Below are positions 11,401-22,920 of a DNA stretch of 64,000 bases, in pieces. A model generated the notes under the pieces. The model saw only the letters and a list, made by a program, of their open reading frames with translations, was not told where the DNA came from and made no database searches. Every line of letters begins with the position of its first letter. The first letter of the stretch is position 1. Both the position numbers and the translations under genes were made by a program. The stretch comes from Chamaea fasciata (Eukaryota > Chordata > Aves > Passeriformes > Sylviidae): assembly GCA_029207755.1 (NCBI GenBank), contig JARCOQ010000017.1:1178001-1242000 (forward strand). The letters are read 5' to 3'.

Positions 11401-12890
11401 CTGCGGTAACACAGAGTAACCAGCCCAGGGCAAAGGCTCTGGGTGACTGCAAGGGGTGGATTGTGCATGGGAAGTCAGAGAGGACGTATTTTCAAAAATC
11501 TGTCCTGCACAAGATGACATCCATTATGTCTGGTGAAGAAATCGAATTATTAATCCGTACTGCCCTTACTTGCAGCCAAAATTCAGGAAGGATGCCAGAC
11601 TCCGCGGCAATGGGAAAAGAATTATTAAAGATGCCCTTCTGAGGGAAAGAAATAGAACTCATGAGAAACACGATAAAATTCCACTGCTAGTGTCGGTCCC
11701 CCCCCAGTGTCCTCTGCAGTATTTTGAATTCTGCAGTGCATCTCTGATGTAATCAGAGCTCCTGCAAGGAGTCCTGCTCCTGCTCCATGGTGCAGACAAT
11801 TCAAAGTTGTGCCTGGATGATAACAAGCCCGCAAAGAAGATGCAGAACTGCCCCCCTAAGCCTTTCTGTCAATTCCAGTGCCTGCAACTCATCTCTGTTG
11901 CTTGTTACCATTTGCAAATTAAGTTAAAAAAAAAAAAACAACATTAAAAAGTTTCAGTTTTCAGTGCAGGTTGATTAAGAATACAGTGATTTTTTTTTGG
12001 AAAGAATTCAGTAAGAAACAATTCAATGATCCCTCCTCCTTTAGTCTCTCCTTAGTTAAGCAGGCAGCATCCCCAAGCAGTGCCACACTCAGCTCTCTGC
12101 TGGCACAGGATTTCCGTGCTGTGCCTCGCTGCCAGGCACCTCCTGCCGCACTTCCAGCCCCACTCCTGCAGCTCTTTACAGCCCAAGAGCAGATCTCAAA
12201 CTTCAGCTCTGCTTGCAAAAGTGCACTTCCAGCCGAATCAAAGCAAAACTTAGAAAGGTCAATGTGTAACACGAAATAAAACTCTCCTGAAAAGCAGATA
12301 AGCCAAAAAAAAAAAAAAAAAAGCTCTATCTCTATCCTGCTCTCCCTGAGCTGGACAGTTGTGGCATCTTATGACAACCTACAAACAGAATCATGTCAAA
12401 TACGTTACTCACTGTTTGGTTCTATAAAGCTGAGCCTTATTCTACTGCTAATATTCAGATAACTTACATCCCCAGGAGAATGTTCTGAAACACATTAGGA
12501 TTAATAACTGCAGTTACTCTCCTGCTGTGAAACATGTTTATGTCAACAAATCTTAGCAAGTCACATTCATAGCGATCTCTTAAACATAGTTTTAGAAAGT
12601 AAAGGATCTGACATTTACTTGTAATGATAAATATATTTTTGCTACCGAAATGAAGATATGTAGTCACGGAAGAGTTCTTTCATGCTGGTCCTGTCCTCAC
12701 CCCCTCCCCAAGCCTTTTCCAATGAAAAAAAAAAATTCTACCGGAAAGACATTGCCTATCAAGAGCGGTTCCCTTGATGTGTCTGTCAGTCACCAGCGAG
12801 CATAAGTCAGAAAACACACCAACACGAAAGACATCCCTTAATCACTTAGAAACGAGAGCTATAAATTATGGACCTTCAGATTAGGCAAGG
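8423..12890 (-). other. KCNG1: Putative first intron of KCNG1
   Basis: The acceptor at 8423 needs a donor further upstream, and the nearest promoter-like sequence is the CpG island from about 12.89 kb. The interval is ordinary AT-leaning sequence with one CR1 fragment (about 10.02-10.11 kb) and A-rich runs, including A18 at 12305-12322. Scattered open frames of 60-140 codons lack family resemblance or splice context. I could not find a convincing donor at the island end, so the exact intron start is unknown. Confidence 0.5.
10021..10112 (-). mobile_element. CR1 LINE 3'-end fragment (antisense)
   Basis: The plus strand reads AGAATGGTTTGGGTTGGAAG followed by GGACTTTAAAGCTCATCTTG and a CCCTGCCA word. 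This is the familiar reverse complement of the avian CR1 3' terminus. It is short and 5'-truncated, as most CR1 copies are, and lies in the putative first intron of KCNG1. Confidence 0.93.
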
Positions 12891-12990
12891 CGGAAGAAAT
12901 TGGGAAGGCGAGCCTCCATCCTGCGCTGTGCAGCCCCAGGACGCGGGCAGCGGCGGAGCCGGCCGGGGGAAGCCCGAGCAGAGCGAAGCG

Positions 12991-13045
12991 GAGCCTGGAT
13001 GAGCCTGGATGAGCCTGGATGAGCCTGGATGAGCCTGGATGAGCC
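12991..13045. repeat. 10-bp tandem repeat (GAGCCTGGAT)5 plus partial copy
   Basis: Five identical copies of GAGCCTGGAT occupy 12991-13040, followed by GAGCC. Zero divergence among copies suggests recent or length-variable expansion. It sits inside the CpG island, possibly in the KCNG1 5' untranslated region. Confidence 0.95.
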
Positions 13046-13204
13046 GTCAGCCTCCTCCGCGCCGGGGCCGGGGCAGGGCACGAACGAGCCGAGCGGTGCC
13101 GGGGAGCAGCCGAGCCCCTCCCGCTGCTGGCGGCGCGGCCAGCCCGGCTCCGGCAGGGAATGACGGCCGCTCCCTCTCTTCCATCCCTGCCGAGGGACAC
13201 AACC

Positions 13205-13242
13205 TGTTGCTGCCGCTGCCGCTGCCGCTGCCGCTGCAGCCG
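13205..13242. repeat. CTGCCG hexamer microsatellite in the CpG island
   Basis: About four to five uninterrupted CTGCCG hexamers lie within the putative KCNG1 promoter and first exon. A second short GGCACC tract lies at about 13480-13503, and a CAG/GAG-rich purine tract at about 13548-13587. Confidence 0.85.
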
Positions 13243-13760
13243 CGGGGGCCCCGCCCGCTCCGGGGGCTCGGCGGCTCCGGCCACCCCCGGCCGGGCGCTG
13301 CCCCCGCGGCCGCCCCGGAGCCGCTGAAGTTGCCCGAACTCGCCTGCCAGGAGCCCGCGGCGCCGCCTGGGTCGGCACCGAGCGCTACCGAGCCGAGCCT
13401 CCGCCGCGCCCGGCGCCGGCACCGCGGGCGGGGGCGGAACGGGAGCGCTCCGGCCGAGCCCCGGCCCCGCTCATGGTGCGGCACCGGCACCGGCACCGGC
13501 ACCGCGAACGGCGCCCCGGGCCGCGCCGGACCGAGGAGCGGGAACGGCGGCAGCGGCAGCAGCAGGAGCAGGAGGAGGAGGAGGAGCTCCGGGAGCCGAG
13601 GAGGAGCGGAGCCGGGCCCGGGGGCCGCCCGCAGCCCTGCCCGCAGCGCACAGGTGGCATCCCGGGCTGCCCCGGCCGCGGGGAGCTGCGGCTGCTGTGC
13701 CCCTGTGCGCTCCGCGGCTCTTGGGTTGGAAAAGTGGGATCGCGAGTGCCCATGAAAACA

Positions 13761-16700
13761 TAAATCCCATCCCAGCTGTGTCCCCGGTCTGCGCGGAGGC
13801 TCCAGGAGAGCCCAGCCCGCGCTCTGCTCCCGGGGCACCCTTACAGCGATCGGCTTGTTGTCCCAGACCTGGAGAATACTGCCCAGCTCTGCTTTTTAGT
13901 GACATTGGTTTGACATCTGGGTGGGAGTGACTCTGTGTGGATGTAACCTCCGATCGAAAGCAGCGAGCTGAATCTCGGGGCCGGGTTAAGGAGTCACCAG
14001 CGGCCCCAGGCTCTGCCCCAGGCTCCGGAGTGAACGCTCCCATCCCGTGTGCTGCTGTCCCGCCGTGCGTGCAGAGATCTGGGCTCTGATTTCCCTCCCC
14101 TGCCGAGGGGCTGCTCTTGGAGGGGATTTCTGCGGGATGGGGACAGTCACCTCCCGGGGGCAAGGGCTGTGATTCCCGCGGGCACTGTGCCCTTCACCCG
14201 GGGTCTCGCTTCGAGCCAAGTCCTTTGTTGCTATGGTAATACAAAGGAGAAATCTATGCCACGGTAATTTTAGCAAAACACCTTTTTTCCCCCCTAAACT
14301 AAATGGGGCTGTGGCTCAGGGTTGTGTGGGCACACGGGAATAGTCGTGCTGATATTCCTCAGCCGGAGCTGCTGAACAGCAGTTGTGTAGAGGGCTGGCA
14401 GTGACTGGGGCTGGCAGCTTCTCCCTGAGAGCGCACAGGATTTTGGTTTGACTTTGGGAAGGTTTCTGAGCAGGCTCTCAGCCTGTGTCAGCAGCAGGGA
14501 GGTGGTTGGTTTTGCCGGTGACAGGTACGAGAGTTTTGGCTTTGGGGCAATAATAATAAAAAAAATCTTGCTAACAAAAGCCCGTATTCTGAAAGTTTGT
14601 GCTGTGAAAGAGGAAGGACATACGAAGCAGGGTGTCCCAGGGAGCAATCTGGGAACAGTTTTGGTCAGTGATGGCTGTAATAACTTGGGTTATTACAGAA
14701 TGCGGGCAATGCATTTTTATAACACGTGCCGTGATTCCTGCAAGGCTGAGGCTTCAAATGACCCTGAGATACTGCAGAGCCTGTCTGAACTCAACACACC
14801 CAAACTGGGGGAGATAAAAACGATGTGAAGTGCCACAAAGGGGGAGAAAAAAAAAATCACACGTGAGGCACAAGCACCGCAGGGCAGACCCGGGGCTGGG
14901 ATGCTCAGCCCGGGCAGTGGTGCAGAGCAGCCGCGCTGCTCCCGGCGCTCCGGGCAGGAGGATCAGCCCGGAGACATCAGAGGGCGGCATTTCTGCTCCC
15001 TTTGGCGCTGGCCGGGCTCGGCTGGAGCGCCCTGGCCGCTCTCAGGCATCGCACTCGCCCTCACAGAGAGATGGAGGCAGAGCAGGGAGGAGAACAGCAA
15101 CCGCAACGGCGAGAGGCTGGGAAATGTGAGCCGTGGGGAAGGCTGGAATTCATTATCGGAGCTGGAAAAGAAAACACAATGTAAGGACTCGGCGACCGCC
15201 TTCAGATGTATAAACACATTTGCAAAGATGACAGTAAACACTTGTCCTGAGACCACAAACGATGGGACGAAAAGCAATTTGCTGAAGAGCAATTAGGGAG
15301 ATTACTTTAGATATCAGGGGGGAAAAACAATCAAACCAGACAGAACTATTACCCTGCGAGTAGCTGCAGAGTAGCTGGAATCTCGGGAGGTTGTAAATCT
15401 GCTCAGTGGAGATTTAAAGAAAAGATTGGACCAAGAGCTGTCAGGACTGGCTGTGACCTGGGGCAGGGGAGGTTTCCTGCACCCTTCCCTTCCAGCCCCT
15501 GTTTCTGTGAGTTCTGGTTGCCCGTGGAGTCACAGCCCTCCTAAAGGGGGAGGCACAAAAGGACAACCCACTGCCACCGCACAGGATTAATGCAGAGTTT
15601 TGCTGCTGTTTGAGAAACCATCCGTGCCTGTGCTGTTTGGATCAGGATCCCTTTTCCGTCTGGAGACAGGCAGGAGTAGAACTCTCCATTTCAGTTTTCC
15701 AGCCCAGTTTTGAGCAGCCGTGACTGGAAATGGTTATTATGGTGGTCAGTGTGTTAATAGGATAATTAGCATTTCAATTTGCTGGGTAGCCCCTGTAGGA
15801 CTCCCCCCTGCTCTGGGCTCTGGCCTGGCAGGTTCAGGTGGGGTCCAGGACTTGGTGGACATCGGTGTGAGCCGTGGCTGTGAGGTCACTGGTGCGGCCG
15901 ATATTAAATCTGCTCTGGCAAATGGGGGTCTTCCCTCTTCAGGCCTGTCTCACCCACATCCCTGATGAGCACAGAATTCCTGGGGGGCTCAGAGGTGTCC
16001 CTGCCCCCGAGGGCCACCAGGAGTGCCCCAGCAGCTTTTTCTGCAGTGATCAGCTGTGCACGGAGGACCGGCCAAGGATTCCCAGAGTCAATCAACACTT
16101 CGTGCTCCTTGAGGAACTGGCAGTGCTGCAGAGAAAAATTTTAATCCCACTTTCATTGCTTTTATAGCCTGTGGCTGCTTTTCCTTCTGTTCCTTTGATT
16201 GCTGACATTGAAATCCTGTTCTATCAGTTTCCCTGGCTTTTAAAGATAATTCCAGCATCATTCTGCGCTCAGGAGCAGCGCTGCCAGCAAAACAGGGAAT
16301 TTCAGCTTCACAGCACCTCTCACCTCTCCCCTCCCAAACAAATCTAAATTCCTTTCTTCTAAAGAACTGCATTCATTTTGGGCACTCAGCGCAGGAAAAC
16401 ATCCCCGGGCTGGAGTGTGTTCAAAGAGGGACACCGGGAGGGTGGGGCATGGAGCACCTGCTCTGCTGGGACACTGGGGATTGCACTTGTGCAGCCTGGA
16501 AAAGGGATGGCCTGGGGGGCTCCTGGTGCCTTCCAGTGTCAAAAAAAAAAAAAAAAAAAAACCTTTTGAAGGATTTCAGAAGCCCATTGGGTTGAACCCT
16601 GAGCAGCCAAGTCTGCTCTCCCAGCCAACCCTGCCCTGTGCAGGAGGCTGGACTGGAGCCCTCCTGAGGGCTGGGCTGGCCTGGGGTCATTTGGGGTGGG

Positions 16701-17195
16701 TGGAAATTGCAGTTTGCAATACTGCTGCCATCCCCTGAGACCCAGGAGACTGCACTGAGGGCAGCTCTGGCCCCTCAAGGTGAGCAGATTTCCTGCAAGG
16801 GGACCCAATTCTCCTGTCTCTGCATAGTGATCCAGTCCTTGGCTGATTTATGGCCCGTGCAGGCATTTTTGTTGCTCGCTCCTCTTGTCTTTTCTCATGA
16901 ACAGCTCCATTACTGTCAGTGCGATGCCTCTGGAGTGCACCTTCCTGTGCACAGAGCTTCCAGAGCAGTCCCTGAGCTTTGTCACAAATCACCCGGTTCA
17001 ACCAGCGATCCATCCTGTGCTGGGGCTCAGGGATGCAAAGGGATCATCACACAGGGCTGCAGCAGCAGGGGCTGGGCTCAGCAAACCACATTTCCCTGCT
17101 CCCCTTGCCTGAATTCCCTCCTGCCACTGGGATCAGCCCCCAGCTGAGCCCTTTGTGCCTGCAGACCATGAGGGACAGCTCTGCCAGCCCTGCTT
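13761..17195. other. Non-coding sequence upstream of KCNG1
   Basis: No exon, RNA gene or transposon is recognised. A second, weaker GC-rich patch at about 14.87-15.12 kb has moderate CpG content. An uninterrupted A21 run lies at 16541-16561, with no poly(A) signal or gene remnant before it to suggest a processed pseudogene. Confidence 0.5.
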
Positions 17196-17268
17196 GGGGA
17201 CCTGTCCCTGCCTGGGGACCTGTCCCTGCCCCACTCCTGGGGACCTGTCCCTGCCCCACTCCTGGGCT
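17196..17268. repeat. Short tandem repeat of GGGGACCTGTCCCTGCC
   Basis: Three copies of the 17-base word occur, with later copies separated by a CCACTCCT spacer. The GGGGACCTGTCCC core is nearly palindromic. Confidence 0.85.
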
Positions 17269-18108
17269 CCTGCAGTGCCCAGGCCAGGGAGGGCTCTGGC
17301 AGCCACCAGGAATTGCCCCAAAACCTCAGAGCTGCTGTTCCAGGTGGGTCTCAGAGCTCCCAGTGCAGCTCCCCTCCAGCACACGGAGCAGGTTCTGCTG
17401 TGTTTGGGTTTGGTGCCTTTTGCCAAGGAATGCTCAAGGTTTCCTCACCTGCCCTGCCTGAGGTAAACATGAATTTCATCCCCCTGCGGGCCCTTCACCG
17501 GCAGCTGAGGTGCTCTGGGGCAGATGTGGTTGCCCACCATGAAGGACCAGTGTCTCAGTGGGTGACTCAGGCTCCATGCACTGCAAAGGCATTTTACGGA
17601 GTCCTGCGCTGGTGTTCACTCCTGCCCAGCAGGATCCCACCTGCATCACCTGGACTAGATCACAGAAGGTCTGCAGCAGACAGGGAATTGCTTTTGGGGA
17701 TCTGACTCTCGCCTTTAATCATTAAACAACTCTTGGGTGTTTGTATTTGCAGCAAAGCTTTCCTTTAGCCTCATTCCGTGGACAGTTGGCTGGGAGTTTT
17801 GTGTTTGCGCACGGGCAGTTTTGTGTTTTGTGTCTGCAGCATCAGGCTCTCCTCCCATCCTGCTTCTGTTGGTCCTTGCTGCAAATCACCCAGGAGAGCT
17901 CCCGGGGAGCTCCTGCACGTCTGTGTGGTGTTAGTGGCACTGGGGGAGCGAGGAGTAACACATCCCTCCTCCAGGCACGGCTCTGGGGATGTTGTGCTCG
18001 TGTTTGCAAGGTGCCCCGTGCGACTAAAATTAATTTACAAACCCTGGGAGGTTTTACTCCAGTGCCTCGTGCTGCCAACCTCCCCCATGTTCCCTCTGCA
18101 GATCCACG

Positions 18109-18372
18109 GGGAGATGTCCTGGGTCCTCCCCTGGGACATGTCCTGGATCCTCCCCTGGGAGATGTCCTGGATCCTCCCCAGGGAGATGTCCTGGATCCTC
18201 CCCCGGGAGATGTCCTGGATCCTCCCCTGGGTGATGTCCTGGATCCTCCCCTGGGAGATGTCCTGGATCCTTCCTCGGGAGATGTCCTGGGTCCTCCCCT
18301 GGGAGATGTCCTGGGTCCTCCTCAGGGAGATGTCCTGGGTCCTCCCCTGGGACATGTCCTGGGTCCTCCCCT
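18109..18372. repeat. 24-bp minisatellite, 11 units
   Basis: Eleven contiguous units of exactly 24 bp, with core GAGATGTCCTGGATCCTCCC, show substitutions only (GGATCC or GGGTCC; GAGATG, GACATG or GTGATG). Because 24 is divisible by 3, frames stay open with an 8-residue period. The resulting 220-300-codon frames on both strands are artefacts. Confidence 0.97.
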
Positions 18373-19636
18373 GGCTGCTGTGTGCTGGCACCTGGGGCTG
18401 CTGGGGAGTGTCTGAGCAGGAGAGGCCGGGGGTGACACCGGGATCTTTACTCTGCCAAGAGACAGGGAAACGAGCAGGGAATGAGCTGGGAAACAGAGAG
18501 GAGTCAGGTGTACAACTGGGCAGAAAACTCTTCAGTCTGAACAAGCGGAGAGCTGAGGGTGTGTTGGTTTCAGCCGTGCAGCTTCTCCTCCTCGGGGAGA
18601 TCTGGAGTGCTTGGCTGTGCAGCCTCTGCTCCAATCCCGGCTGCATCCAGCCCTGGGAAATCCCGGGCTTGTGTGAGTGAGGAGAGAACCTCTGCACGAA
18701 TATATCTGTGTGCTCAGCACAGCTCCTGCCTAATCCGAGCGTGTGATTGACTCCCCAGCAAAGGATGAGCAGCAGAATCTGTGTCTGCCGCTGATTCCTG
18801 TCCCTTTGGGTTCCTTTGCAGCCGAGGAATGTGACGGTAACTGCGCCACATAACCAGGAACCAGCTTTAAAAATGTTTATATTCCAGGATGTTTGGTAAA
18901 ATGCAGACCTTGGAGTGTGTTTAAAGAACTAATTTATATCCTGTATCACCGACAGCAGTGAAAAGTGTTTACAGGAGAGGGAGGGGCTGGGGCTGAAATG
19001 AGCGGCAGGGAAGTTCTGCACTGGAACTATCAGGACCAGTGGATTATTTATCACAGCTCTGGCAGGCTTCCAAAAACACAACACGGGGGTTTTTGGTTTT
19101 TTTTTTCAGATTATTGCACTGCAAGGGTCTGAGAAATGCCGTCCCAAGATGAGCAGCCTTGGTCAGCTTTATGAGTGAGAATGGACAATGCTCCTAAATC
19201 CTTCATCCCTGCGTCTGCCTCGGGCCAGAAGCTGACAGAACCCGTGCCCTGCAACACTGCAGGGCCAAGAGGGGCCTCAACCCCAGATTCCATCTGCTGG
19301 TTCCCTGGTGATAGATCTCTCAAACTGTCCAGTGTCACCTGGCACACGATTTTCAGTCGTTTATTTCTGTTCAGAAACGCAGGAAAGAGGAGATCAACTT
19401 CCATCACATCCCTTCCTCTGGCTCAGTCAATTTTTAATGCCGGTGATACGTTCAGTGGATGGGAAATAATTATCCCAGTCATAATACTTTTGATTCACAC
19501 GAAACTGTATTTTGTGTTGCAGCTTTTGAAATGATTTTGACAGCGTAAAGGAAGAGATTTATTAGGCAAAAGCCATCATGCATGACTCCTGTAATTGCTG
19601 TTCCTAAAAGCTGGGGGGATGCAAACACAGAGGAAT
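18373..19636. other. Non-coding spacer between minisatellites
   Basis: No gene or recognised transposon is visible. The part at about 18.8-19.0 kb is AT-leaning, and the rest is unremarkable. Confidence 0.45.
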
Positions 19637-19877
19637 TTCCCAGAGGTTCCCAAGGTGCTCCTACGGGTTCTCAGGGGGTCCCAGGTTCTCCCAGGGGGTT
19701 CCCAGGAGCTCCCAGGTGCTCCCAGGGGTTCTCAGGGGGTCCCAGGTGTTCCCAGAAGATCCCAGAGGCTCCAAGGTGTTCCCAGTGGTTCCCAGGTGCT
19801 CCCAGGTCCTCCCAGAGGTTCCCAGGTGCTCCCAGGTGTTCCCAAGTGTTCCCAGGGGTTCCCAGGTGTTCCAAGTG
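19637..19877. repeat. Degenerate 10-11-bp minisatellite (TTCCCAGGTG)n
   Basis: About 240 bp of loosely repeated CCCAGGTGTT, CCCAGGTGCT and CCCAGGGGTT words, with occasional insertions. Open frames rich in Gly-Ser-Gln-Val on plus and Trp-Glu-His-Leu on minus are repeat artefacts. Confidence 0.9.
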
Positions 19878-22460
19878 CCCCTTGGCCTTGCTGAGGGGAC
19901 TTTGATGGAGTTTGCCTCTGATCTCTTCAGTTCTTCCATTTGTGATAAAGGTGCAGCTCCGTGAAACTCCCACATCCGTGAAGTTGTGGCGTGTTTGTCT
20001 CGGATAAACCCGGCAGTGCAAATCATGAAGGAACTCGTTCATTTGCAGCTGTGTGTAGCTCTGAAGGAAATGCTTTTGATCCTGCTTCTAAAACTTCCCA
20101 GAGTTACTCTTGGTTTTTTCTTTGGGAAGCACACAGCTCCAAAATCCTGTTTTCTGTCAAAAATAATAAACAAATCTTCCATATTGGCTGTGTGGTGAAC
20201 CTGAACCATCTCTTTTGCTAAATCCAGACTATTCATTCCATCTCCTTATGATTCAATAGCTGCTGAAACTATTAAGAGCTGATAAAAGAAAATGCACTGG
20301 AGGCCAGGTAAGATATCTCAGGGAGAGGTTCAGCTTTCCCAGGATGTGATAAAATCAATGTCAATAAATTCAGTGTTTGAACCTCTGTGTGATTCCTACA
20401 ATTCAGAAATGGAGCCGCGCACACAAGAAGCAGGACTTGCACAATGCAGTTAATTATCCCTAATTACTGCTCAGCTGCATGACTTGCTTACAGCAAAATC
20501 ACCACCAAATGTGGAGCAGCTTTCTGCTCCACGAGATTCTTTCCCTCCTTATTAAGTTTATGAAATATGGTTCTGAGAAGAATTCCTGCGGAAATCGTAA
20601 ATAACATCAGGTTCTTCACTGGCAGTTTGCTGGGGGTTGCCCATTCACAGCTGCTGAACTTTGGATGGATTTCTCTAAAAATAAACAGGATTTTTGGGGG
20701 GCGTTTCCTGTTTGATTGAGCCCCCCTAGCAGGCTGCAGCTGCAAACCTTTGGAACTCGGGCACGGCGACTCTTTTTTAGCTCGTTTTGCCCTTGGAATT
20801 CCTGCCAGGAGTGCCTGGGAGTGGTGTGGGCTCCCAGCTCCATCCTGGCCTGGGCTCACTCACATCTGAGGCTCTCGTGTCCCTCCTGCTCTCGTGGCCC
20901 CCAGAGCTTTTGCTGCTCTGCAGGACAGGAGGGAAGATCTCAGATGATCACAGTTCTTGTAACTTGGTGTCTTTTTTCGGCTCAGATTGTGAGCAAATTG
21001 AGGTTTAATTAGCATTCTGATTGTCCCGGTGCAGCGGGGATGGGCTCTGCTGCTGGGCCTCCCGGAGCTGCCACCAAACAAATAAAGAGGAGTAATTTTC
21101 CAGCACGACTCCGATCAATCTGTGCTTTTCTTTTTTGCCACTTGTGTGTTTAATGTGGCGCAGGAGGGGAGCTGGTGGGGGTGTGCACTGAGTTCTCTGC
21201 TGGATCTCCTGGCTGCTGGGAATCGAGGAACAACGTTAGCATTTGTCGTTTCTCTCATAAAATACAGAAAACCAGCACTGTCATGACAAACCTGTTGAAA
21301 TAACTCACAAGTGGGTGGTTCCTCTGCAGGAACAAATACACTCTGAGGTCACTCTGCTCCCCTGTGTCTGCAGGCATTCCAGGACAACAAAAGGTAAAGA
21401 TTTATTTGGTTTTATACAAATATAAAAAAAAAACCAAAACAAACCCCTCCGTGTTTTCAGTCTTTAAATGATCTCTGCAATGCCATGTCATGGCTGTAAC
21501 GAGGTCTGATTGCTTTGCTGATCAAATCTCAGCTTAGCAGTGCCCTGATAAAAAGATATTAATGAGTTCTTGGCTGCGACTCGTTTTTCTGTCAGACAGG
21601 AAGATAAACTGGCCCAGTTTAATTGGAAAATGGGCACTAGAGCAGCAGCACAGCGTGGTGGGGAGAGATCCCATCTCCTGCCTCTCAGCCGGTGGCTGGC
21701 CTGTCCTCTCCAGAGAGGGTCTCATGGCCAGGAGGTGCAGAACAGAACAGAGCTGCAGTGAGGGATTTTCAGAACAGCCTCACTGGGGATATCTGGGAGT
21801 CACTTGGGTAGTTTTGCAATTTCTGGTGCAGAGTGTATGAAATTACTTTAATAATTAATTCAGGGTTGTTTTTATGGATATACTTTGGGGTGTTTCGAGC
21901 CGAATTCTGTCTGCGTTTGCTTTTCGGTCTCATTCCTCCCGGTCTGTGGTTTTACAGCCCCTGCTACCTCAGAAAGTCGGAGCAGTCATGTCAGCATTGC
22001 CCTCGACACCAGCACAGACAGAGCCAGGAGGGAATGGAGTGAACCGGCTCAGGTTTATTCCTGCACTGGCATTTCTGTCAGGATTCCATGGGCCAGCAGG
22101 ACAAGCAGCAGGTGAAGAGTCCCTTTCTGAGCTGTTTGCCTTGGGGACACGGTGGAGTGAGACTGGAGCTGGTTTTCTCCAGCAAAGGCGAGCCTGGGTT
22201 TGTTATTTCTCCTCTCTGGCGTTTTGTTAACCTCACCTGCCAAGGAAAACACAAGGACAGGGTTGCAGGGTGTCCCTGGCTCTGTGCTCAGACGCAGCTC
22301 TCCTGCAGGCTCTGGTGTAAATCCTGGTTGTGTTTCCAGGAGGACGAGCACTGCAGGGCAGCTTTAGGGCTCCGTCTGTGCTCAGGGCCAGCAGCAGCCA
22401 GGGCTGCTTGAGCTGTGGGGCCTGGAGTGCTCCAGCCTCACTGGGGGCTGCTCTGGCTGA
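19878..22460. other. Non-coding sequence
   Basis: No exon or mobile element is recognised. Stretches at about 20.15-20.5 kb and 21.05-21.6 kb are AT-rich with several TAATTA-like words. Small open frames are isolated and without family resemblance. Confidence 0.45.
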
Positions 22461-22532
22461 GGGGGATCTGTAATTAATAAACCATCAGTGTACAGGGGGA
22501 TCTGCTAATTAATAAATCACCAGTGCACAGGG
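22461..22532. repeat. Tandem duplication of about 35 bp
   Basis: Two adjacent copies share GGGGATCTG, then TAATTAATAAA, then a CAGTGTACAG or CAGTGCACAG end, and differ by a few substitutions. The duplication abuts a GGGACA-rich tract. Confidence 0.85.
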
Positions 22533-22765
22533 GGACAGGGAAAGGGACACAGACACATGGACAGGGACATGGATAAGTACAGGGATGGGACAGGGGACAG
22601 AGGGGAAGGGACAGCAGCAGGGACAGGGAGAGGGACAGGGATGGGGACGGGGACAGGGGACAGGAATGGGGACATGGATGAGGACACAGGGACAGGCACA
22701 GTGACACAGACAGGGATAAGGACAGGGCCAGGAGCACAAACACGGACACGGGGACAGTGTCACAG
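22528..22765. repeat. Degenerate GGGACA-rich satellite tract
   Basis: About 240 bp of irregular GGGACA, GGGATG and GGACAC words. The plus strand is strongly purine-biased with many G-runs, so local G-quadruplex formation is plausible. The Pro/Cys/Ser-rich frames on the minus strand and the Gly/Asp/Thr-rich frame on the plus strand come from the repeat. Confidence 0.9.
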
Positions 22766-22814
22766 CCGTTGCGCTCGCGGGGCTGAGGCCGGCTGAGCTG
22801 AAGGACACTGACAC

Positions 22815-22920
22815 CTGCCCTGCCCTGCCCTGCCCTGCCCTGTCCGTGCAGACCAGTCCCAGCGGTGCCATTGCAGAGCTGGCCGTGCCGTGCCGTGCCG
22901 TGCCGGGCCGGGCCGGGCTC
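22815..22920. repeat. Two pentamer microsatellites, (TGCCC)n and (GCCGT)n/(GCCGG)n
   Basis: A run of about five CTGCCC-type pentamers at about 22815-22842 is followed 40 bp later by four GCCGT and three GCCGG pentamers ending near 22918. The second run looks like one array in which GCCGT mutated to GCCGG and spread. Confidence 0.88.

Larger units (their letters stand above)
12890..13760 (-). promoter_or_regulatory. KCNG1: CpG island, probable KCNG1 promoter and non-coding first exon
   Basis: This stretch of roughly 870 bp is very GC-rich with frequent CpG and contrasts sharply with AT-rich DNA on its left. It lies about 4.5 kb upstream of the KCNG1 coding acceptor, the expected place for the first exon. 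There is no obvious TATA box, as usual for CpG-island promoters. It contains short tandem repeats: GAGCCTGGAT, a CTGCCG hexamer tract and a GGCACC tract. Long open frames on both strands reflect high GC content; their products are compositionally biased (Pro, Ala, Gly, Arg) and not family-like. Promoter identity is inferred from position, and the transcription start and donor site are not resolved. Confidence 0.6.

Noticed and set aside
12859..14163. Long open frames on both strands of the CpG island
   Set aside because: High GC removes stop codons; products are low-complexity Pro/Ala/Gly/Arg and overlap each other in several frames.
16541..16561. A21 run as the tail of a processed pseudogene
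   Set aside because: No poly(A) signal or coding remnant precedes it and no target duplication was seen; bird CR1 machinery rarely makes processed copies.
17741..18697. 220-300-codon frames on both strands around the 24-bp array
   Set aside because: Eight-residue periodic products of the minisatellite.
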